Below, in pieces: positions 58,256 through 64,000 of a stretch of 64,000 nt of DNA (its first letter is position 1; every line of letters begins with the position of its first letter). Source of the DNA: a bacterium (GTDB lineage: Bacteria; Planctomycetota; Planctomycetia; Isosphaerales; Isosphaeraceae); contig WGMM01000006.1 of the NCBI GenBank assembly GCA_016125085.1, positions 110,079 to 174,078 of the forward strand, written 5' to 3'. The notes under the pieces are model-generated. The model saw nothing but the letters and a program-made list of their open reading frames with translations. It was not told the origin of the DNA and made no database searches. Position numbers and translations under genes: made by a program.

Positions 58256-58420
58256 CATAATGGATGGGAGACATGGCATCGGAATCTGGACAAGGAAGTT
58301 GGAGATTGGTTAACTGATCATCCAGAGGCACAGAAGGTAGAATTCGAAACGTGGTTAAAGAATCGATATAGTCAGCCGGATTTGACTGATCGCTTTCCGC
58401 TTCCGCCATCAGGACTTTGA
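58256..58420 (+). pseudogene. orphan C-terminal tail of a polymorphic (SitA6/AHH-type) toxin
   Basis: Frame ending at the TGA 58418-58420 reads HNGWETWHRNLDKEVGDWL, then a FE-x-WL-x-x-RY segment and PDLTDRFP near the stop. This W-x-x-LD-x-x-V-x-x-WL…RY…P-D-L…RFP pattern is the familiar C-terminus of AHH/SitA6-type toxins. The N-terminal part, with the catalytic His residues, is missing; upstream lies repeat copy A. The immunity gene starts 19 bp later, the normal spacing, so this is a decapitated toxin left with its immunity gene. Confidence 0.7.
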
Positions 58421-58439
58421 ACAGAGGGAACATGTATCG

Positions 58440-59102
58440 ATGAAGTTTTTCCTCATTCAGAGGCCGCCTGCCGGCAGCGATGAAGATCGTTCGTTCGGCG
58501 TGGATTGCGAAAAAACCGATCATGCGCAGAACGGCAATGCGAACATATGCCCTGAATGCGGAAGAGCGTTGTCAATGCTAGAATGGCTGCCGCCATTCGA
58601 GGTCGAGTTGACAACATTTGGTCGACATTATGCCGATATTTTGTACTGCGTTGACGATTTGCTCGTTTCCGACCGATTCGTCGATGTCTATCGCAAAGCG
58701 GGACTGACGGGCTTGGACGAATTCATCCCTGCCCAAATCGTCAAACTTCGACATCGAAGGAAAAAACCGCTCGAGCCGATTCCGCAATATTTCCGAGCTC
58801 CCGTGAAGATGTCGAAGACGACCATCGATCAGGTGGCTTCCGAATACGAATGGGAAGACTGTTCGAAAATCTGCCCATGCTGTCTCACAGGTCCACTGAT
58901 TCGCTATAAATCGCAGATCGTCGATCAAAATACCTGGGATGGGCTCGATATTTTCTTACCTCGCGGCGGAAGAAGAAAACTTGTCAGTCAACGTTTCGTC
59001 GATGCCTGTCAGGAACACAATCTGAACATCGGGATTTTCACTCCAGCGGAGACATTCGGAAACGACGGATTTCCATGGAAAAAAGGACACCTGCAGAAAT
59101 AA
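58440..59102 (+). CDS. double-CXXCG motif protein (SitI6-type immunity family)
   Basis: 220 residues, AT-rich. First knuckle C37-PE-C40-G, second C145-PC-C148, as in the Myxococcus double-CXXCG paralogue family. Further family features are EWLPPFEVEL and [20 protein letters not shown], repeated near the C-terminus as RKLVSQRFVDACQEHNL. The ribosome-binding site is GAGGGA, 10 bases upstream. SitI6 proteins neutralise SitA6 toxins; here the toxin survives only as a tail, so it may be an orphan immunity gene. Confidence 0.8.
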   Translation: MKFFLIQRPPAGSDEDRSFGVDCEKTDHAQNGNANICPECGRALSMLEWLPPFEVELTTFGRHYADILYCVDDLLVSDRFVDVYRKAGLTGLDEFIPAQIVKLRHRRKKPLEPIPQYFRAPVKMSKTTIDQVASEYEWEDCSKICPCCLTGPLIRYKSQIVDQNTWDGLDIFLPRGGRRKLVSQRFVDACQEHNLNIGIFTPAETFGNDGFPWKKGHLQK

Positions 59103-59274
59103 TAAGGCCGGCGACGAAGGGAAAAACAGACTGATCTTCCCCACGGAGATAGACGCTGAATCAGTTGAACATCCTGAATTCCCGAACGCTTAGGCAGTGC
59201 TTTCCAAGTGCTCATACTTGTCCTGAATTGTACCTGCACCTTGTTCGTTCAGTACCAGTTGCCCCGCATCGGCC

Positions 59275-59510
59275 CTACGCAATCGATCCGCATAACGCCG
59301 TTATCGCCTCTCCATCGTTCGGACATTCCTCGATAATCTCTTCCCAAAGCCGCCGCGCAGTTCGCAAATCGCCCTTCTCCTCAGCAATTCGGGCCAGATT
59401 CCGCCGCGTCAGATGCCCGTAAATCCCGACGTCCACGCTCGAAAACCGCTCCGGCCGTTTCAGCGTCAGGATCCGGTTCCAGCACGCTTCCGCTTCGTCG
59501 CGTGCCCGGA
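59275..59510 (-). pseudogene. truncated copy of glycosyltransferase/TPR gene
   Basis: The last ~75 codons of a TPR-containing glycosyltransferase, from RDEAEACWNRILTLK to a TAG stop at 59275. About 77 bp (59424-59500) match the intact tail at about 63003-63079 with no difference I can see. Upstream of RDEAEACW the sequence switches to unrelated DNA and then repeat copy B. No start codon belongs to it. Confidence 0.75.
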
Positions 59511-59564
59511 ATCCGCCGTCATTCGGTTTGTCAAATCGGATTCCGGCGAACCACAGCAATTTTT

Positions 59565-59800
59565 GGAATTCGCTTGCCCCCGCCCGCCTGTTCAGCGAAT
59601 CTGAAATCCGTATACGCATTCTCTCCCTCGTTCGTCTTTCGCCCGTTCGCTTCGGTTTTCAGGTCGTCGAGGCCCCAGGCCATGAATCACGCCCCCGGAC
59701 TTCCGCATTCGCCGTCCGCCTCCGGACTCATCCCGGCCGGGTCCGATGACATGATCATCGGGTAGGACAAGATATCGAACTCGACAGTGGAGCTCTCCTA
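59565..59800 (+). repeat. ~365-bp interspersed repeat, copy B (partial)
   Basis: Aligns with the middle of copies A and C, starting near GGAATTCGCTTG. It is more diverged, with deletions near both ends. It is cut at its right side by the IS5-family fragment, after AGCTCTCCTA, where copies A and C continue. Confidence 0.75.
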
Positions 59801-60420
59801 GAGCCTGTTATGCACTTTTGTCGAGCGATTTCGCGAGTAGAAGTACGATAGCCGCGAGCCAGTGCCAACCTTCCAGCGTTTGCGGGAGTCGTTCGTAATC
59901 CCTTGCGAGACGACGGAATCGGCCGACCCATCCGAATGTCCGTTCGACAACCCATCGCCTCGGCAAAAGCACGAATCCACGCTTCGCTTCGGTGTGTTTG
60001 ACGACTTTCAATTCGATACCGGCCTCGGCTGCGGCTTCCGAGGCCGCTTCACCTGTGTATCCTTGGTCGACGTACGCAACCTCGACGTGCGAACCCGTCG
60101 CTTCCTGGACCTTTGCAGCCAGTTCCGCGACCTGGGCTCGGTCCTGCTCGTTCGCCGAAGTCACCAGCACAGCCAGGAGATGCCCCAACGTATCGACTGC
60201 GATATGAACTTTCGATCCCTTCTTTTTCTTGTGCCCGTCAAATCCTGCCCTTGAACCGCTTTCCGGCGTCGATTGCAGGGTGCGAGAGTCCATGATGGCG
60301 GCCGAAGGCTGAGCATTTTTGTTCTCCAACAGTCGAGCGAGAATGCGGAGATCACGAGCGATGTCTTCGAATATCCCTGCAGCGAGCCAGCGTCGCCATT
60401 GTTGGTATACGGCGGAATAG
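59801..60420 (-). mobile_element. 5'-truncated IS5-family element
   Basis: The downstream end of an IS5-family element. A terminal GAGCCTGTTATGCAC at 59801, inserted next to CTA in repeat B, marks the IS end; the transposase stop codon lies inside it. The other end is missing and the REP-associated transposase unit begins instead. Confidence 0.75.
59808..60420 (-). pseudogene. IS5-family DDE transposase, N-terminus lost
   Basis: About 200 residues, starting in family text at SAVYQQWRRWLAAGIFEDIA and ending LLLAKSLDKSA. The DDE residues are present: D in IMDSRT, D in YVDQGYTG, E in VVERTFGWVGRFRRL. The missing N-terminal third (about 80-90 residues, normally before VYQQW) would lie beyond 60420, where the RAYT flank begins. 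The frame happens to stay open through the flank to 60611, but that part is not transposase. Confidence 0.85.
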
Positions 60421-60511
60421 GGAAATGGGGACATTCTACTTTTTGATTGACTGACAAGGCATTGGAGGAAATGGGGACATTCTACTTTTTGATTGACTGA
60501 CAAGGCATTGG
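60421..60511 (+). repeat. 46-bp tandem duplication at RAYT left end
   Basis: Two copies, 60421-60466 and 60467-60511. Each starts GGAAATGGGGACATTCTAC and ends CAAGGCATTGG. The first 23 bases of each are the exact reverse complement of 61186-61208 on the far side of the transposase. Confidence 0.9.
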
Positions 60512-60527
60512 CCCATAAAATCATGGC

Positions 60528-61193
60528 ATGCCAAGAACTGCGCGAGCCTCTGCGGGCGATTACTGCTATCATGTCCTGAACCGTGGCAACGGGCGGGCCG
60601 AGGTGTTTCACGACGCATCCGACTACGAGGCGTTTCTCGAACTCATCGCGGCGGCGACGGCCCGGCTACCGATGCGGGTTCTGGGGTGGTGCCTCATGCC
60701 CAATCATTTTCATCTTGTCGTTCGGCCGCATCATGACGGCGACCTGAGCCGCTGGATGCAGTGGCTGATGACGAGCCACGTGCGGCGTTATCGACGGCGT
60801 CACGGGTCCAGCGGTCATGTCTGGCAGGGCCGGTTCAAGGCGTTTCCGACCCAGGACGACGGCCATCTGCTCACGGTGCTGCGTTACGTGGAGCGGAACG
60901 CCCTGCGGGCCGGGCTCGTCGGCCGGGCCGAGGACTGGCGTTTCGGATCGCTTTTCGCAGGCGTGAACAACAACGGGCCTGTCGCGTTGGACACGACATT
61001 TCAGCCGCGTGACGCGAAATGGATCGCGCGGGTGAATCGTCCGATGGGCGAAAAGGAACTTGCGGTCATTCGTCACAGCATTCGCAGGGGTACGCCGTTC
61101 GGGACGAAAGACTGGGCCTCGCAGACCGCCGAAAAACTGGGATTGGAGTCGTCCCTCCGACCCCAGGGTCGGCCAAGAAAGCAGGAAAAGTAG
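60528..61193 (+). CDS. REP-associated tyrosine transposase (RAYT, Y1_Tnp)
   Basis: 221 residues, full length. It begins MPRTARASAGDYCYHVLNRG. The HUH-like motif is MPNHFHLVV and the later WQGRFKAFPTQDD and VLRYVERNALRAGLVGRAED are typical of RAYTs, which carry a single catalytic Tyr. It is flanked by short repeats in inverted orientation. RAYTs are single-copy, non-self-mobilising in most genomes and are linked to spread of REP sequences. The stop codon lies inside the right repeat. Confidence 0.9.
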   Translation: MPRTARASAGDYCYHVLNRGNGRAEVFHDASDYEAFLELIAAATARLPMRVLGWCLMPNHFHLVVRPHHDGDLSRWMQWLMTSHVRRYRRRHGSSGHVWQGRFKAFPTQDDGHLLTVLRYVERNALRAGLVGRAEDWRFGSLFAGVNNNGPVALDTTFQPRDAKWIARVNRPMGEKELAVIRHSIRRGTPFGTKDWASQTAEKLGLESSLRPQGRPRKQEK

Positions 61194-61208
61194 AATGTCC
61201 CCATTTCC
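61186..61208 (-). repeat. inverted copy of the RAYT flank (right end)
   Basis: 23 bases, exactly complementary to the start of each left tandem copy. It includes the transposase stop codon. Confidence 0.9.
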
Positions 61209-61213
61209 CGAGC

Positions 61214-61578
61214 CGATGCCGAAACCCGACCGCTCGGAACCTCGCCGTCCGGCGCATCTCTTCGTCAAAAACAGATATCCCGGAATTTCGCTTGACTCGG
61301 CAAGGCGGCTCGGAGAATCTGAAATCCGTAAGCGATTTCTCTCCCTCGTTCGTCTTTCGCCCGTTCGATTCGCCTTTCCGGTCGTCGAGGCCCCCTGGCC
61401 ATGAATCACGCCCCCGGACATCCGCATCCGCCGTTCTCCGCCGGACTCATCCCGACCCACTTAGCTACAAGCTCTTTGGTACCATGTTTGAGGTTTCAGC
61501 TAGGAAGGACAAAATATCGACATCGACAGTGTAGCTATCCCAATCTACCAATAAGGCTCCTGACCCTTTTTCCCTTCC
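61214..61578 (+). repeat. ~365-bp interspersed repeat, copy C
   Basis: The closest partner of copy A, with the same boundaries (GATGCCGAAACCCGAC to CTGACCCTTTTTCCCTTCC). It lies directly after the RAYT right repeat and ends 56 bp before a WD40-like gene. Confidence 0.85.
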
Positions 61579-61634
61579 CCAGAGAATGCGAGGTAATCCT
61601 TGACCAACCTTGTGCTTTGCAACTCGGGAGTAAC

Positions 61635-62757
61635 ATGATGAAGCACGGCGTCTATCATAAACGAGCGATTATTCTCGCAGTGTTTTTGATCGCGATCGTC
61701 GGGATTCGACTCATCGGATTAAGGAATGGGGCACGACGAATCGATGAGCCTGTCGCAGTTGTTCCTGATCCGTTCGTGGAAGAATTGGTGCCGGAGTGGC
61801 TCCCGAGCGATCCGACCCTGCCATTCGATTTCGGGCCGAGAAAACGTTTTGTTCCGATGGTTTTCTCACCGGACGGACATTTCATCGCGTGTGGATACGG
61901 GGGATGGGATCATAAAGACGTCGTTGAAATCTGGGATCTGAAAACGGGTGCGAAAGAACTTCTGGAACCCCGTTTTCCCGGTAAATTGGAGGCCGTTTAC
62001 CAAGTTGAGTACAATAAGGACGGCAACCTGCTAGCAGTGAATTACAACGGCCAAGCGATCAACATATTCCATGTAAAAACAAAAAAAAATCCTCTCCACG
62101 TTTGTGTGCGAGCGCCCAGTTTACTTAGGAGATTCCATGAGATTTACTGAAGAAAACAGGTTGCGTTTTTTCGAATCGACGCTTGAAGAAAAATTGCAGA
62201 TTTCCGAACTGGACCCGGCAAGCGGCAAGAGGAAGGTCGTCTATGTTCTACCGGCAGAGGCCGACAGTATGGGAATAATCGCCCCGGGAGGCGGATATGC
62301 GACGGTGAGTAATATCGACGAGACTTTCGTGGTCGATATCGAGCAAAAAACGAAACTGTTCGGTTTTGTCCGTTGGGCGGTCACAGAATACATTCCCGGT
62401 CGCCAGCAGATGATCGCCCAGCATGGGCGTGAATTGCAATTGCTGAGCCTTCCTTCCGGGCGTGTGCTGAAGCGGCTCGACCTTGGCGAACATGTCACTG
62501 GTCCTGCAAGTTGCATGGCGGTGTCATCGAGCGGAGCCATGGCGGCCCTCAGCAACATTGACGGCTACAGTAACGTTCGATTAGTCGACCAGGAAAAGAT
62601 GCGGGAACTTCGCAAAATAAATATAGGTCCCAGTGAGTCCAAACCGGGGGTTGTCACATTCTCCAGCGATGAAAAGTACCTGCTCACATCGACACATTCA
62701 ATAAGCGTAAGAGATAAGCATGTCGATCCTGTGATCTGTATCTGGAAGCTTGAATAG
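61635..62757 (+). pseudogene. WD40-like membrane-anchored protein, frameshifted at A9
   Basis: The ATG at 61635 has GGGAG 3 bases before TAAC. The first frame encodes an anchor (RAIILAVFLIAIVGIRLIGL) and propeller blades (VFSPDGHFIACGYGG, VEIWDLKTG, VEYNKDGNLLAVNYNGQAIN) and runs off at the A9 tract 62081-62089. The second frame (stop 62757) carries the rest (TFSSDEKYLLTS, VICIWKLE). Removing one A joins them into ~373 residues. AT-rich. It could be a real null, a sequencing slip or slippage-controlled. Function unknown, possibly tied to the adjacent Rhs remnant. Confidence 0.7.
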
Positions 62758-62823
62758 TCGTCCGTTGCCCGCTCGGTAAGCTATGCCTACGACGCCAACG
62801 GCAATCGGAACGCGACAGGTTAG
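62758..62823 (+). pseudogene. Rhs/YD-repeat remnant
   Basis: Directly after the WD40 stop and in the same frame, 21 codons end at a TAG and contain SYAYDANGNRNATG, the YxYDxxGNR core of an Rhs repeat. No other Rhs sequence surrounds it. Confidence 0.6.
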
Positions 62824-63725
62824 GCAAATTCGCGGCGTTCATCATTCTCGCCATGCGATTCCAGTTGGCGCAGAGCGGCTTTCGCCTCGGCATCGTCAGG
62901 ACACTCCCTGAGCGTCTCCAGCCAGTGAAGCCGAGCCGTTGACCAGCCACGTCGTTCCTCAGCGATCCGTGCCAGGTTCCGCCGTGTCAGGTGTCCGTAG
63001 ATCCCGACGTCCACGCTCGAAAACCGCTCCGGCCGTTTCAGCGTCAGGATCCGGTTCCAGCACGCTTCCGCTTCGTCCCGCGCCCCCAGCGTCCGCAGGG
63101 CCACGGCTTTACGGTACAGCAACTCGACATCGTCCGGCGCGATCTTCAGGCCGTCGTCGCACACGGCCACGGCTTCGTCCGGCCTGCCCAGCGATTGCCG
63201 GCACTTGGCCACTAGTGCATAGAGCTTCCGCGTGATCGAGTCTTCCGGCTCCGAATGGGCCAGGCTCACCAGAAAATGCTCCAACGCCTTACCCCACTCG
63301 CCTTTTTCCACGGCGATGAAGCCTAGATTGAACCGCACGAACGGCTCTTCGGGCGATTCGGCCAGAACCCGCTCCAGGATGCGCGAATCGCGGTCGAGCT
63401 TGCGGCGGCGAACGGCTTCGTCGACATAGCCCGTGTGCCGCACGACGATGTCCGTCCACTCGACCGGAATGCCCGCGCGCCGCAGGGCGGGCAGGATCTG
63501 TTCGTGCACGGGATAGGTCCAGCGGACGTCGGGCCGCAGCGGAAAGAGCCGCATGTGATCGACGACGGTGCCCTGGATTTGGCCGTCGGGCGTGGCGTCG
63601 CAGGCGCACCGCACCACGAATGCCGCCGGGCGTGAAGGCGAAAGCCGGTCGAAGAGCGCGCGGAGCTTGTCGCGGTTCGCAAGAACCGGGGGATCAGTCG
63701 ACGCATGTTCGAGACAGACATCGCG
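62820..63725 (-). pseudogene. glycosyltransferase family 2/TPR protein, 5'-truncated
   Basis: About 300 codons. The open part begins near EHASTDPPVLANRDKLRALF, that is, after the region where the GT-A Asp-rich motif should lie, and continues with the conserved WTYPVHEQILPALRRAGIPV and four or five TPR units to a TAA at 62820. A TGA lies in frame at 63726-63728 and there is no true start. The 5' half is replaced by the IS4-type transposase tail at the window's right end. Confidence 0.8.
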
Positions 63726-63771
63726 TCAACGACGGCTCCAACGAGCCGGAAGCGTAAGCGCTCAAAATACC

Positions 63772-64000
63772 TCACATCTCAGGGCTTGACCGATTTCGGA
63801 TTCGGGTTCTAACTTTTTCGCGGGCACGTTCGTAGTCCAGAAGCTCCATCAGTTTCACTTGGCCTCGCCAGAGGACGATCCAGCCGGGGCGGGCTCCTTT
63901 CGCCCGGTTCAGCCAGCCTCCGAGACGGGCCAGTTGCGTGACGTACTCTCCGATCGTCACGATCGGACGATCGGCTCTGCAGGCCACTTCCAGCACTTCG
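63772..64000 (-). CDS. IS4-family transposase, C-terminal end (partial)
   Basis: The last ~75 residues, running off the right edge. TIGEYVTQLARLGGWLNRAK and GWIVLWRGQVKLMELLDYER are typical of the IS4-type transposase tail. It probably inserted into, and removed, the 5' part of the glycosyltransferase gene. Whether the element is complete cannot be seen. Confidence 0.75.
   Translation of the reverse strand, partial: EVLEVACRADRPIVTIGEYVTQLARLGGWLNRAKGARPGWIVLWRGQVKLMELLDYERAREKVRTRIRNRSSPEM

Noticed and set aside
61019..61534. Plus-strand ORF running from RAYT into repeat copy C
   Set aside because: It crosses the RAYT stop, the flank repeat and the ~365-bp repeat in a different frame; no protein signal.
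1..64000. CRISPR arrays, tRNA and rRNA genes
   Set aside because: I saw no regularly spaced identical repeats, no tRNA-like T-loop plus acceptor pairing and no rRNA-like conserved stretches. A tRNAscan/Infernal run would settle it.

Overview
The window looks like chromosome from a member of the Planctomycetota. The signs are one complete PSD1 (DUF1549/DUF1553)-DUF1501 pair plus a second DUF1501 gene, a bacterial tetrahydromethanopterin/methanofuran C1 operon, a planctomycete-type sigma factor, an FHA-domain kinase, a large sulfatase and a PheT without its tRNA-binding domain. This is inferred from gene content; order and genus cannot be read from it. Housekeeping genes are GC-rich (roughly 60% by eye). 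A few accessory genes (44.1-45.3 kb, 58.4-59.1 kb, 61.6-62.8 kb) are visibly more AT-rich.

Layout. 1-9.9 kb: DUF1501/PSD1 pair (left gene cut by the window edge), a lipoprotein prolyl isomerase, a secreted beta-helix protein, two overlapping Hsp20 genes and a putative cyclase. 9.9-17.2 kb, minus strand: trpB-trpA, rpoN, ebfC-recR and asnB. 17.4-23.7 kb: rhomboid protease, an unknown gene, rpmI-rplT behind a structured leader with no infC, then pheS, a small ORF and a short pheT. 23.7-33.7 kb: membrane and secreted unknowns, an Old Yellow Enzyme homologue, fused cobA-hemD next to tatC, a beta-CASP-type metallo-hydrolase and a DJ-1/PfpI protein. 33.7-43 kb: csrA, an ECF-like sigma factor, lysA, a GT39-type membrane glycosyltransferase, mfnB (furan precursor of methanofuran), a lipoprotein, an SDR and the second DUF1501 protein. 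43-48 kb: two unknown genes and a sulfatase.

48.1-56.3 kb is a tightly packed minus-strand operon: fhcB-fhcA-fhcD-fhcC-mch, an ATP-grasp ligase, a CitG-like protein and a CxxxHGH-type pterin synthase. It encodes the formyl-to-formate end of the H4MPT pathway and candidate genes for making its cofactors; most junctions overlap by 4-8 bases. An FHA/Ser-Thr kinase gene lies directly upstream. mfnB sits about 8.5 kb away.

57.8-64 kb is a genomic scrap-yard. It holds three copies of a repeat of about 365 bp, the orphan C-terminal tail of a polymorphic toxin followed 19 bp later by a double-CXXCG (SitI6-like) immunity gene, a 5'-truncated IS5-family transposase abutting an intact REP-associated tyrosine transposase with conserved flanking repeats, a WD40-like gene broken at an A9 tract, a 19-codon Rhs YD-repeat remnant, two truncated copies of a glycosyltransferase/TPR gene and the tail of an IS4-family transposase at the right edge. 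The most novel signal is here: two copies of the repeat stop exactly where a toxin tail or a possible effector-associated gene begins. No tRNA, rRNA or CRISPR array was seen.
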